From Diplonema japonicum (lineage: Eukaryota > Euglenozoa > Diplonemea > Diplonemida > Diplonemidae): DNA of 64,000 bases. The stretch is from NCBI GenBank assembly GCA_964019335.1, contig OZ025667.1:604501-668500 (forward strand), in the 5' to 3' direction. Below are positions 10,101 to 17,712 of this stretch, piece by piece (within the stretch, counting starts at the first letter, position 1; the number at the start of each line of letters is the position of its first letter). The translations under genes were made by a program, and so were the position numbers. The notes below the pieces were generated by a model, which ran no database searches, was not told the DNA's origin, and worked only from the letters and a program-made list of their open reading frames with translations.

Positions 10101-11460
10101 TGTGAATGCAGTCCTGCTGAAGGGACACACCAACGACCCTACCTCATTAGTGGCGTACCGGTCCCTCAAAATGATATCCGAGGGCATGGAAAAGGAAGGA
10201 CTGCGACAAAGGTTGCAGAAAATAGCAGAACGCTACGTGGAAGGGGGGGCGCCAAGAGGTCCGGTTGGGAACCTGATGAAAAGATGGCTGCCGTACATCG
10301 GATGGAGCTGGAGCCGATTGACGGACTGCAAGAACATGGGATGGCCAGAAAGAGGACACGTCTTCAGGGAAGCTGTGAGGAAGGCCCGGTGCGGGGACCT
10401 CACGAAGGAAAGGAGCACGGTACGAGGACTCGAGGCTGGGGCTGACCCTGAAACGAATAGGCTGTGGAAGGAGGAGAGGGATCCGGTGGTAGCCTACCAG
10501 ATCAGGAGGATCATAGCAGGAGCAGTCCCCTACATAAGCCCACACGCCAGTGCGGGACCGAAAACCGTTCCGCTCGACCCGGCAAGTGAGGAAGAGGAAC
10601 CGGACAATGATGACTTGAAAAGAGAGGACGGGAGACCACCCGGAGAGACAATGCTTCCTCAGAATTATAGATGCGACATATGCACAGCAGTACACCAGAA
10701 CACAGTGACGCTGCTACGGCACCAGCTGTACGAATGCCCACTTGCGCTGGGAGAGCTGGCGAGGGACGGGTTGGAACCGCTACGCGACAGGTCGGGCTGG
10801 CCTCTCTGCCTGGAACTGCACGGGATCTTGCCGAGGGGGCACGGATTTGCACACCTGGAGAGGTTGCAGAGGTACCTGGCGATGATAGTAGCAAAACGAG
10901 ATGAAGAACTGATCCAAGTGGAGGATTTTGGAGGAGAACTGCCGTGGGAACGGAAAGTGGTAGGAGTAAAGCACTTGACGCCGACGTTGGAACAGCTCGG
11001 GACGACAAGTGGGATACTGCGGATGTACGCGGAGTCGCTGTTGAAATGGATGTCGGAGCTAAGATGGGTTAAAGAAGACACGACGTCGGAGGTGACGGCG
11101 GTGGAGTTAGCCCTAGACTTCGAAGCGACGACACGAAGATCGCTGGGAATGACGCAGGATGAAAAGGCGCGAAGGATCAAGAAACTGATCCAAAAGGTGA
11201 ACGACAGGTGCGCATTACAAGGAAGGAAAAGGCCTTTCCCGGCGAAGAACAAAACGAGAGTGAAGTCCCTCATGGCAATAGGAGGGAAGGCGGCGATAGG
11301 CTTTGCAAGGAGACCGATCTTCGCCTCACGAGAAACCCAGGACAGGCTAAGAGAGCTGAAGACCAACCTGAAGAAGGACCGCATCAACCGTCTGCGAAAG
11401 ACACTGGTATCCGCCATCGGAACGAAAGCGAGGCTCCAAAAGGGAAGCATCAAGAGATAG
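7108..11460 (+). CDS. LINE ORF2: 2A-like peptide, endonuclease, reverse transcriptase
   Basis: The frame is open from the codon after the ORF1 TGA. It begins with a Pro/Asn/His/Thr-rich linker and a 2A-like motif (NPGP encoded at 7285-7296). An exonuclease-endonuclease-phosphatase nicking domain follows, with QET, GDFN (7819-7830) and SDH (8038-8046). The reverse transcriptase has an ALDFSKCFD block, a GILQGCPLS block and the catalytic YADD at 9616-9627. A Cys/His segment (C-x2-C, then H and C near 10675-10740) lies near the C-terminus. The first ATG in frame comes only after the QET block, inside the endonuclease, so an ordinary start would destroy the enzyme. Translation therefore probably depends on readthrough from ORF1, or on a non-AUG start. 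It carries out target-primed reverse transcription. Confidence 0.88.
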   Translation: MTYDKRPPTPPNGQHPNLNNFINHNYNHHHTTTRPRSKHDPRLLSDRESKQLVEDGVEPNPGPGPANDELERRGTDELTLFTHNGAALNNRLGEYAGVLPDVFCIQETALTAQTQLEVERVLRDDEWGRQYTRFWGKPQPGRKANEISSLTIAKRGGLGTLVKRPRTAIKCETPGPHKDRWTHVKISLDAGKRWLHVINVYCHSGQDPVMKNAREELLHHILQRVRFDLGEVPVAVVGDFNTDEERSPTLRRALQRDWVDAAEFCAKKRGQEPENTFVRSNCGTRIDRILLNNIAAQGLIHCGITEEVLGSDHRCLSLKLNIPAYRQLVMRYNIPQEIPKTKKAPPGTAVNLMDNSNFRKLIEEGKTTDAFSVISGIAEKYLLHNYGGPQRGMFVGRGNIRKPVLTELSARSSTQAGGAIPTRQMQLEKLKKKIGIAKERMHAQLEEGYHGPLPTETRNILKNISQLGAALKVEYCQIDATEGFDAIWENLDIAGDFVEGERSELIAHRKECQKKAYERSIRADFGDERKHITAWVKDSPEQKTEAVSTEEGVTANLREMDAVMRKAWSAIFCAREPKDEPQFETFRKKYANFIGEKPMPQSAIDADLLKEVIRKKPDKGACGVDGWRISELKRLPKPILSGFADLFNLVERTGQWPEQITTALVTLTPKGEGSAPLNHRPITVTSTIYRLWASARLKQVLGWQERWITPNQHGFRPKHSTTSALMELCTKLELALVEGEPLQGIALDFSKCFDMVPQRLSLDLMSAMGLAEPIRRALQGMYNQISRRFKFPIGVGDPFEATNGILQGCPLSVIIINALLSVMIKTMEAAGVDVVAYADDAYLLAKLRSILQAGIDGALEFCTLTDMKLNDTKTVAFGTARGFKSEVLGNRKESRKGVEVTVPYKTVKSLKALGVQLSMEAGTTWNAPSTKAFGSLDRLGNTNLAFETKAHFVSSSILPSCLYASPFSPPNKETIKKLTTRITVCLWGPHHRGRSPIAVNAVLLKGHTNDPTSLVAYRSLKMISEGMEKEGLRQRLQKIAERYVEGGAPRGPVGNLMKRWLPYIGWSWSRLTDCKNMGWPERGHVFREAVRKARCGDLTKERSTVRGLEAGADPETNRLWKEERDPVVAYQIRRIIAGAVPYISPHASAGPKTVPLDPASEEEEPDNDDLKREDGRPPGETMLPQNYRCDICTAVHQNTVTLLRHQLYECPLALGELARDGLEPLRDRSGWPLCLELHGILPRGHGFAHLERLQRYLAMIVAKRDEELIQVEDFGGELPWERKVVGVKHLTPTLEQLGTTSGILRMYAESLLKWMSELRWVKEDTTSEVTAVELALDFEATTRRSLGMTQDEKARRIKKLIQKVNDRCALQGRKRPFPAKNKTRVKSLMAIGGKAAIGFARRPIFASRETQDRLRELKTNLKKDRINRLRKTLVSAIGTKARLQKGSIKR
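7255..7296 (+). other. 2A-like ribosome-skipping peptide
   Basis: The encoded residues end in E-D-G-V-E-P-N-P-G-P, close to the D-(V/I)-E-x-N-P-G-P consensus of 2A peptides. Skipping would occur between Gly (7291-7293) and Pro (7294-7296). One deviation is that the Asp normally just before Val-Glu is Gly here, with Asp one position earlier. Activity must therefore be tested. In trypanosome L1Tc a 2A lies at the N-terminus of a single ORF; here it lies between ORF1 and the enzyme frame. Confidence 0.65.
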
Positions 11461-11476
11461 ACCCCCACCCCCCCCT

Positions 11477-11524
11477 AAGGGTGGTCCTCGAGTGGGATTT
11501 GCCCTTAAACATCGCCTTTTTTTT
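11477..11524 (+). repeat. LINE family A conserved 3' end
   Basis: This 40-nt block (11477-11516) starts AAGGGTGGTCC and ends AACATCGCC, then T8. AAGGG near its start and CCCTT further in can pair to a hairpin. The same block occurs at 1315-1354. Such 3' structures are typical recognition sites for LINE reverse transcriptases. Confidence 0.75.
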
Positions 11525-11575
11525 CTACTTTACTTTTGGGAAATCAAAAAGGAGGGAGGGAGTGGGGGGAGTGAA

Positions 11576-11974
11576 ATGGAAGAAAATCGAAGAAAGCGCG
11601 CCTTCGGTTCTGCGTGGGCAGCAGGAGCGACAGAGAGTGGCGACTGCATCTATTTCTTGAGTGGTTACTGTGCGCTAAAAGATGACTGCCCACATAAACA
11701 CGGTCCCGAGGACGCGGATGAGGAAGGGATAAGCGAAGAAGTACCCGTGCCCCCAGCGAAAAAAATAAAATTGGTTTCTACGAAGGTTACTGACAAAAGG
11801 GTCGTCCGAAAAATACGGGAAACTGAGTGCGCGATATGCCTCTCTACTCTATCGAAACCAAAGCTGAACCCCATTGTGAAACTGCAGAAGTGTAAACATT
11901 ATTTCCACCACACTTGTCTCTCCGAGTGGCTGGGTTTCGGTGATGTTTGCCCTCTCTGCACTGTGGATTTGTGA
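11576..11974 (+). CDS. CCCH zinc finger plus RING-H2 protein (probable E3 ubiquitin ligase)
   Basis: A 132-residue protein starting at the first ATG after the LINE tail. Residues about 24-42 form a C-x7-C-x5-C-x3-H zinc finger, a type that usually binds RNA. Residues about 84-130 form a RING-H2: C-x2-C, then C-x-H-x2-H-x2-C, then C-x2-C. RING-H2 proteins recruit E2 enzymes for ubiquitin transfer. An acidic then PPAKKIK segment lies between and could be a nuclear signal. Its leader abuts the LINE 3' end, so the insertion may have replaced part of the gene's upstream region. Confidence 0.8.
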   Translation: MEENRRKRAFGSAWAAGATESGDCIYFLSGYCALKDDCPHKHGPEDADEEGISEEVPVPPAKKIKLVSTKVTDKRVVRKIRETECAICLSTLSKPKLNPIVKLQKCKHYFHHTCLSEWLGFGDVCPLCTVDL

Positions 11975-12344
11975 ATAGAAAAAAATGACCAGTTCCCTCC
12001 CCTCCCCCCCCTTTTTTTTCTTGCCCACTTTTTTTTTGTGAGAAAAAAAAAACCAATCTTGCTTCTGAAGAAAACCGAAAAGAAAGAAAAAAAAAGAAAA
12101 TACACACATTTTTAATAAAAAAAAAAAGAAGAAAGTTCTAAAAAAGAAGAAATAAAAAAGAACCCCCCCCCCCTGCCTCTTTGAGAGAAGAGAAATAAAT
12201 GAACATGTCAATGTGGTGGTCGTGGACCCTTTATAGGTTGTTCTCATCTTCCTTTTTCTTTTCTTTTCCCCCCACTTCTTTGTAATCCAAATTTTTAAAG
12301 TAAAAAAAAAAAGTAAAAGAAAAAAAGAATTAAAAAGAAAAAAA
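11975..12344. other. Homopolymer-rich intergenic region
   Basis: C, T and A runs with no gene. The stretch before the next ATG is A-rich (about 12299-12344), as is usual in this window. Confidence 0.6.
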
Positions 12345-13685
12345 ATGGATGCAACAGAGATAAAACAAGCAGGGAAAGAATGGAGAAACAGCCGCCACGG
12401 GGTTTTAAATTATCACCCTGGTTATGAAGTGCTCGAGGTGCTGGAGGTGCTGCCGGTGGTGTGGGACAAAGGAACGCATCCCTCCATCAAAATCGAGATC
12501 AAAAACCTGGACTTTGTCTTCCGTGGTGAGGGGGAGGTTCACCTTGCACCCGCCGTGGGCGGTCGATGTGTTCAATGGTGCACAGACTGCGTTGTAGCTG
12601 TAAATGGAGCACAAAAACCATACGCGCCCGCTGGTGGCTGCAACTGGAACGTCAAAGTACCTCTCAACACAAAGATCACCTCTGTCCACTACGTCGATAG
12701 AGCTCATGCAACAAGGGTCCCCCACGACCCTGTCCCGCCTGTCCAGCACATTATATTCTTCAGATGTTCTCCTTTAAAACCAGATTCTGAAGTACTATCT
12801 TCTTTCTCGCCAACAATACCCCGCGCTACATTCGCCCCTTCAGGAGATACGGATGTGTTGTCCATCGATGAATTTCTCAAATCTGTGGATCCGGTCTCGC
12901 TTCAGCTTATCAAAATCCCAGTCCGTCCGTCTTCCCACGAACACGCGCAGTGCCTTGACCTCGGTGTGATAGTCTCATCGTTTTCACAAGCATCCACGTC
13001 AGGGTTGGCATGTTTTGTATGTCAGGAAAAATACGATCTTCAGGACTTGATAATCGACAACACGTTCTGGAACTGGATGAAGGCGATGAAGCAGGCGGGG
13101 TTGATGAAGCAAGCTGGGAGAGGTTACTCCATCAAAACGGATTTGTACAGAAAATTCGACGTCACGGCGGATGCTAGCCTGTTGTTGCAGTCTGGGGGAG
13201 AGGATTTGAAGAAAAAAGAAATTGTTGAGGAAATCCTCGACGACTCTGATGCAGAGTCGGAGCCCTTGGAGGTCGCGAAGAAGCAAAAGGTAGAACTCAC
13301 CGCATACAACGCCCCCCGGTCTGACCGTGCCACCATGTCCTCGTCATCTCGAAAAGACAGAGTTCTTCGTGTGGGGAAGGTGATCGCTACGCTTGCGCCA
13401 AACCCAGCAGGGCAGTCGAAACCAAACCTTTTCTGGCTTGGGATGGTGTCATCGATCACCCCCCCCGACCCATCAGGTGTTGCTTTGCTGAAATTGTGCG
13501 AGCTGACTGCCACCCCGCACCCCACTCATCCTTATTTCACCGCCACCACAACCGAATGGAAAGAACACTCTTCATCGACCGCTCCGGTCGAAGGAAGATG
13601 GGTCGCCATTGGAAAGTCAAAAGGGTTTGAACTGCATGAAGGCGAAACGGCAAGGCTCAAACAAATACCGCTGGATCTCAGTTAG
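12345..13685 (+). CDS. PIAS/Siz-like protein with degenerate SP-RING (SUMO E3 ligase-like)
   Basis: A 446-residue protein. The N-terminal 150 residues are beta-rich and in the position of a PINIT-type domain. Residues about 185-245 resemble an SP-RING: S-L-Q, then I-P-V-R, then H-x-H-x2-C-L-D-L, then C-x2-C, then L-I-I-D with following aromatic residues. Canonical SP-RINGs have C-x-H-x2-C here, so the first Cys appears to be His, and the usual C-P after S-L-Q is missing. An acidic D-D-S-D-A-E-S-E stretch near 305 could be a SUMO-interacting or phosphorylated segment. Members bring Ubc9-SUMO to nuclear substrates. Whether this one is active is uncertain. Confidence 0.65.
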   Translation: MDATEIKQAGKEWRNSRHGVLNYHPGYEVLEVLEVLPVVWDKGTHPSIKIEIKNLDFVFRGEGEVHLAPAVGGRCVQWCTDCVVAVNGAQKPYAPAGGCNWNVKVPLNTKITSVHYVDRAHATRVPHDPVPPVQHIIFFRCSPLKPDSEVLSSFSPTIPRATFAPSGDTDVLSIDEFLKSVDPVSLQLIKIPVRPSSHEHAQCLDLGVIVSSFSQASTSGLACFVCQEKYDLQDLIIDNTFWNWMKAMKQAGLMKQAGRGYSIKTDLYRKFDVTADASLLLQSGGEDLKKKEIVEEILDDSDAESEPLEVAKKQKVELTAYNAPRSDRATMSSSSRKDRVLRVGKVIATLAPNPAGQSKPNLFWLGMVSSITPPDPSGVALLKLCELTATPHPTHPYFTATTTEWKEHSSSTAPVEGRWVAIGKSKGFELHEGETARLKQIPLDLS

Positions 13686-13785
13686 ATTTTTTTTATTTTA
13701 TTTATATTATTATAATCTTTCTCCTTTCCCCTTGCCCACTGCCATTTACTACGAAGGGGAAAAAAAAAAGGAAAAAAAACCCAAA

Positions 13786-14592
13786 ATGGCATTAGATGCG
13801 GCATTAAGCCTGCTTAAATGCATGCCGGTGTCAAAACTTGGTGAATCCCTGACGGGGGTTTGCAAACTGCAGCCAGATCTCATCGAGGATCTGCTTGAGG
13901 AGGTCGACCAACCTTTGAAACTGAAAACATGCAACTGCTGCGGAAACGAGTACATCATCTGCGACCACAACAGGGACGGGGACTCGTTCAGAAGCCCGTG
14001 GAACAACAAGTACCAACCGGAGAACGAGGAAGGCATCCTCCCCAGCGGTCGCCTCCGCACCATGGAGGTCGCACTCAACTCCCTGTTTAAAAGCTACGCT
14101 CATTCCTACTACGACCTCGCAGTGACCTCTGTCTACCTATGGGACTTGGATACTGGTTTTGCAGGCGCGGTACTTATCAAAAAGGATGTCACGAACATGG
14201 AAGGGATCGAGCAGGGTGGGTGGGACTCCATCCATGTTCTGGAGGCTGAGGAAGACGACGCGAACACCTTTACTTACACATTAACCACTACTATCATGCT
14301 TCACCTTAAAGGTGAGAATGCTGGGACGAAGCTGAGAATGTCTGGGTCGCTGACGACACAAAACGAGACAGAGGAACGGGTTACTAACGATGAGGAGCAC
14401 ATTCGACACATCGGAGAACTCGTCCAAAACACCGAAAACAAAATCCGCAACACGATCGACCAGGTCTACTTCGGCAAAGCCATGGAGGTTACAGGCGAAG
14501 TGCGCAGCAAAGCATCGTTGAAGGCCCTCGCCGCGCAGGCAGGCATGGCCGAGGCGCTCGCTGCCAGGTTCGCTCAAATGAACAAGAACTGA
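13786..14592 (+). CDS. CAPZB: F-actin capping protein subunit beta
   Basis: A 268-residue protein of the usual CapZ-beta length. Recognisable blocks are L-P-x-D/Q-L-I-E-D-L-L at the N-terminus, then D-Q-P-L-K, E-Y-I-I-C-D-H-N-R-D-G-D-S-F-R-S-P-W, then Y-Y-x-x-A-V-T-S-V-Y-L-W-D. The conserved end of the domain (ENKIRNTIDQVYFGKA) follows. It forms a heterodimer with the alpha subunit, caps barbed ends of actin filaments and is part of the dynactin complex in other eukaryotes. I chose ATG 13786 because it is the first after the A-rich leader; the upstream open part is T-rich leader. Confidence 0.95.
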   Translation: MALDAALSLLKCMPVSKLGESLTGVCKLQPDLIEDLLEEVDQPLKLKTCNCCGNEYIICDHNRDGDSFRSPWNNKYQPENEEGILPSGRLRTMEVALNSLFKSYAHSYYDLAVTSVYLWDLDTGFAGAVLIKKDVTNMEGIEQGGWDSIHVLEAEEDDANTFTYTLTTTIMLHLKGENAGTKLRMSGSLTTQNETEERVTNDEEHIRHIGELVQNTENKIRNTIDQVYFGKAMEVTGEVRSKASLKALAAQAGMAEALAARFAQMNKN

Positions 14593-14625
14593 TATTCCCC
14601 TCCTTATTTTCTTTCCTTCTTTCCC

Positions 14626-14659
<34 letters not shown>

Positions 14660-14813
14660 GTCCGTGTGCACAAAACAATTTGTTTCCCCCCCTCCCGCTC
14701 CCCTCCCCTCTTGTTAGTGTTTCTGAATTATTTCTGTCTTATCCTCGAAAAGTTATGTTTTTTTCTTCTTTTCCATAGGGAGTGAAAAAAAGAAGGGAAA
14801 AAAAAAAAAAAAA

Positions 14814-15557
14814 ATGCAATCCTTGTGGAATCGTGACACGGGTACACCACGTTCTGGGAAGCGGCAGTCGCACTGCGGGGGGAACACCGTGAGCGTGAAC
14901 TCGCTTGGCGTGAGCAGAGAAAGGGGCCCCTTAATGTGCCAGGGACGAACAGGAAAGATCGATGAAAGAATGGGAACAAAAGAAATGATCGTGGCCCCTA
15001 CCGCAGGGAAAAAGAAAATGGTGGAGAGGGAGAGGAGAGAGGCGGTGACGCCGTCCAGAAGACAGGGCGGAGGGATGCTCGGGGCCACAGAGAGCGGCGA
15101 GATCTACAAGGTAATGGCAAGAGACGCAAGGAACCATACAAATTACAAGCCCGAAAAGCGTGTGCTGCAAACCGAGTACAACATGCCCACGAGAGGAGGC
15201 GACCCCGTGTCGTCCCGTCTTGATGGGCTCAGGCAGTTTGTGGTATCACCCGAAGCTCAAAGAAAACATTTCCAAGACTCAACAAGAGTGGGGATGCTCG
15301 CGAGTAGCCCTGCTGCCTCTGCTTCTTATAACCACCAGACACGTCTAGCCCGCTCTGTCGGCCCCAGACACCGCCCTCAGAATGCTTCTTCTCCTTTTGT
15401 GCCCTCTGCAGGTAGCTTCACCCCCCGTGGAACGTGCACCGGCTCCAAACGAATCTTCGCACCACGCGACACTGCCGGGCCCGTCATTTCAGGCACCCAC
15501 GCCGCTCCGAAGAATGCGAAACTCGCTTCCAAAATTGGGTCCACTGCTTGGGGATGA
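14814..15557 (+). CDS. Uncharacterised basic protein
   Basis: A 247-residue frame following an A run. It is rich in Gly, Arg, Ser, Thr and Pro and probably largely disordered. No domain, signal peptide or membrane helix is seen. Residues about 105-165 have the most ordered look, with tyrosines and charged helical stretches. I do not recognise it. The mixed, GC-richer codons compared with the flanks support a real gene, but an unrecognised intron near the 3' end cannot be excluded. Confidence 0.55.
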   Translation: MQSLWNRDTGTPRSGKRQSHCGGNTVSVNSLGVSRERGPLMCQGRTGKIDERMGTKEMIVAPTAGKKKMVERERREAVTPSRRQGGGMLGATESGEIYKVMARDARNHTNYKPEKRVLQTEYNMPTRGGDPVSSRLDGLRQFVVSPEAQRKHFQDSTRVGMLASSPAASASYNHQTRLARSVGPRHRPQNASSPFVPSAGSFTPRGTCTGSKRIFAPRDTAGPVISGTHAAPKNAKLASKIGSTAWG

Positions 15558-15605
15558 AGCGGAGGGTATCCATTTTTTTCTTTCTTTCTTCCCTTTTCCC
15601 TCTTT

Positions 15606-15625
15606 CCTGTAATCAAGTAGACAGT
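15606..15625 (+). repeat. 20-nt dispersed repeat, copy 1
   Basis: CCTGTAATCAAGTAGACAGT occurs here and exactly at 31597-31616. Both copies lie in the 3' flank of a gene. The sequence around them is not clearly related. Confidence 0.6.
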
Positions 15626-15719
15626 GCTTGTGCAAAGCGCCAACGCTGTCCTTCTCGTATGAATATATATATATAAATATATTTCGCTCTTTTCTTAAAT
15701 ATTGTCTTGTACACCTTTG

Positions 15720-15757
<38 letters not shown>

Positions 15758-15850
15758 AAAAAAGAAAAAAAAATTAGTATACCCCTCTTTTTTTTTGTTG
15801 ATATATCCCACATTTTTTAAGCAAATAAAGGGGGAAAGGTCACCCCTCAT

Positions 15851-16570
15851 ATGGAAGCAACTGTCGATGATGTGGAAGCAGCTGCAACAGGCGTCATATT
15901 CGAAGGACATATCGTGCCATTCGAAGACGTTGGCAACGTGTTTGGGGTAGTGGAGGAGGTGGGGGGTGGGTTACGCGCGGTGGGAGCCACGGTGCAAGGG
16001 CTGGTGGTAGTGGATGTAGTGATGCAGGTTGTGTATGCGATTTGGTTGTGCGCTGTAAACAAAACAAGGGTAGGGGTGGCAAGCCTGGTCTGCCTTGTCT
16101 TCACAGAAGCAAGCATCTTATACTTCTTCAGAGATTACAATAAATTCAGCATTTTGTACAGCAAGCCGCAGCGATTACGCTTGGTTTCGTTTTTGCTGCC
16201 TGTTACCGACTTGGTGGCTTTTCATTCGCTCTGCTGCCCACCTCCTGTCCCCCGATATATATGGTGTACAGTGCTTACCTACAGACATGTGTCGGCAACA
16301 GCGTCGTTTCGTTGTGTTCTGACCGTGCCGCTCTTGGTGTTGCACACGCAGACTGGTTCGCTCCCTTACCTTCTCACCTTAATTCCACACTCTCTGTTGT
16401 ATTTACTTACAGTAGTTTTTCTGATTTTCCTTCGAGGGGGGGTTGCGTTTCCGAGGTTTTTGAACTTCTTCGGGCTGCCCAGTACCCCCTACACTTCTCA
16501 GTCCGTTGTGATGCTATTCATTTACGTGATTGCGGCTTCCGTGGTGCTAGTGTTGATGGAACAGTTGTAA
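15851..16570 (+). CDS. Possible multi-pass membrane protein
   Basis: A 239-residue open frame, very hydrophobic from residue 50 on, with perhaps five to six membrane segments (for example near 50-70, 78-93, 110-127 and 165-200). An overlapping frame at 16261-16605 also looks protein-like, so a frameshift or a different gene structure is possible. I recognise no family. Position between A/T tracts at both ends fits a gene unit. Confidence 0.4.
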   Translation: MEATVDDVEAAATGVIFEGHIVPFEDVGNVFGVVEEVGGGLRAVGATVQGLVVVDVVMQVVYAIWLCAVNKTRVGVASLVCLVFTEASILYFFRDYNKFSILYSKPQRLRLVSFLLPVTDLVAFHSLCCPPPVPRYIWCTVLTYRHVSATASFRCVLTVPLLVLHTQTGSLPYLLTLIPHSLLYLLTVVFLIFLRGGVAFPRFLNFFGLPSTPYTSQSVVMLFIYVIAASVVLVLMEQL

Positions 16571-16669
16571 AATTGATATATATATATATGTTGGGCTGTT
16601 GCTGACCACTTCGTTTCCTATCTTGGTGAATTTTTTTTTTTTTTAACTCCTCTGTCAGAGTCGTGTGAT

Positions 16670-16705
<36 letters not shown>

Positions 16706-17070
16706 TTGAAACAAGTAAAACAAAACTTTGAAAAGCATTGTTATTGCGAAAAAAAAAAAAAAAGAATAGAGGCAGCGTGTCCGTTTACCCCTACTGTTGG
16801 TGAAAAAAACGGCTTTGCACAAACAACTAGCCGACTCTCTCCCCCCCCCCCTCTTTGTGGTGGTGCTTTGAAAGAGTTTTATAGATTTTTCTATTTCTTT
16901 TTTTTTGGAAAAAAAAAAAAAAAAAAGAGGGGTGCTGCCGCTTAACTCCTTTAGGCGTTCGTAATGGTATTGCTGTTTTCTTTTTTTTTTTTTTTTTTGC
17001 TTTGCTTTGTTTCTTTGTTGATTTCAACAAAAAAAAAAGAAGAGAAAAAGGTGAAAAAGAGCAGGGGGAA
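16571..17070. other. Homopolymer-rich intergenic region
   Basis: T runs (16670-16703, 16981-16998) and A runs (16750-16763, 16909-16926) with no gene. A TA repeat sits at 16578-16589. Confidence 0.6.
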
Positions 17071-17601
17071 ATGGAAAAATTCATCGAGAGCCTCACGGCA
17101 CTAGATATCAAAGTGGTTGCGTTTGACATGGATCAAACTGCGGTGAACCAGCACTCCATGGGGAGGATGAAGAAGAACGAGGTCCACAAGTTTGTGGCAA
17201 ATGCTTCTGTTGACTTCGTGAAGGTCGTCCCGGAGCTGGTGAAGAGGGGGTTTCTACTAGCGATAGCCACCCATTCTGATGTTATAGAGTACACAGAAGA
17301 GATACCTAGAGAAGAGCACCTTATAGGAGATGACCTTGTGAAGCACTTACTCGAAGCACTCTTTCCACCACACATCTCAGCCAAGTTCTTCACCGTGGCC
17401 TACAACACCTCACGCAGGCGGGACCTAGTAAACCCCGGGAAGGTGCATCACATGAAGCTAATCTCTAACCACTACAGCATGCCCTTTGAAAATCTCATTT
17501 TGTTTGACGATGATGAGCGAAACATTGCGTCAACGAGCAGCCTTGTGAAGTGCTGCCATACCAACCCTAAACAGGGTTTCAAGTTCGCTGACCTCCGCTA
17601 G
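17071..17601 (+). CDS. HAD-superfamily phosphatase-like protein
   Basis: A 176-residue protein. Motif I is D-M-D-Q-T (about residues 16-20), the nucleophile D-x-D-x-T of HAD phosphatases. Motif II is the A-I-A-T-H-S strand end (about 68-73). A Lys in N-P-G-K (about 127) fits motif III. L-F-D-D-D-E-R-N (about 145-152) is motif IV. The domain is single and small with little cap, similar to MDP-like or other phosphoprotein HADs. The substrate cannot be told. ATG 17071 is the first after the A-rich leader. Confidence 0.8.
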   Translation: MEKFIESLTALDIKVVAFDMDQTAVNQHSMGRMKKNEVHKFVANASVDFVKVVPELVKRGFLLAIATHSDVIEYTEEIPREEHLIGDDLVKHLLEALFPPHISAKFFTVAYNTSRRRDLVNPGKVHHMKLISNHYSMPFENLILFDDDERNIASTSSLVKCCHTNPKQGFKFADLR

Positions 17602-17712
17602 TCGGAGGCGCAACACCAAGCCACTAGCTTTTCTATCTTTTCTGGAGACGAGTCTTCTCCTTTTTTTTTATTGTCCCCGTCCGCAATCCTGTCATAGCAT
17701 AGTAACAGGGAA

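Larger units (their letters stand above)
4637..11524 (+). mobile_element. Non-LTR (LINE) retrotransposon, near full length
   Basis: The element has a ~245-nt leader, ORF1 (4897-7107), a second frame in the same reading frame (7108-11460) with AP-like endonuclease, reverse transcriptase and a C-terminal zinc-binding region, and a short 3' UTR ending in the conserved 40-nt block 11477-11516 plus T8. The 2A-like motif links it by analogy to the L1Tc/ingi group of trypanosomes, but the two-ORF layout differs from L1Tc. Its coding frames are undamaged apart from the single TGA at 7105, so this could be a recently active copy. The left boundary rests on the SL-like sequence. I could not identify a target-site duplication. 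Confidence 0.85.

Noticed and set aside
10665-11468. Minus-strand frame of 267 residues at the LINE 3' end
   Set aside because: It is antisense to ORF2, whose homology to the 48-kb fragment proves the + frame.
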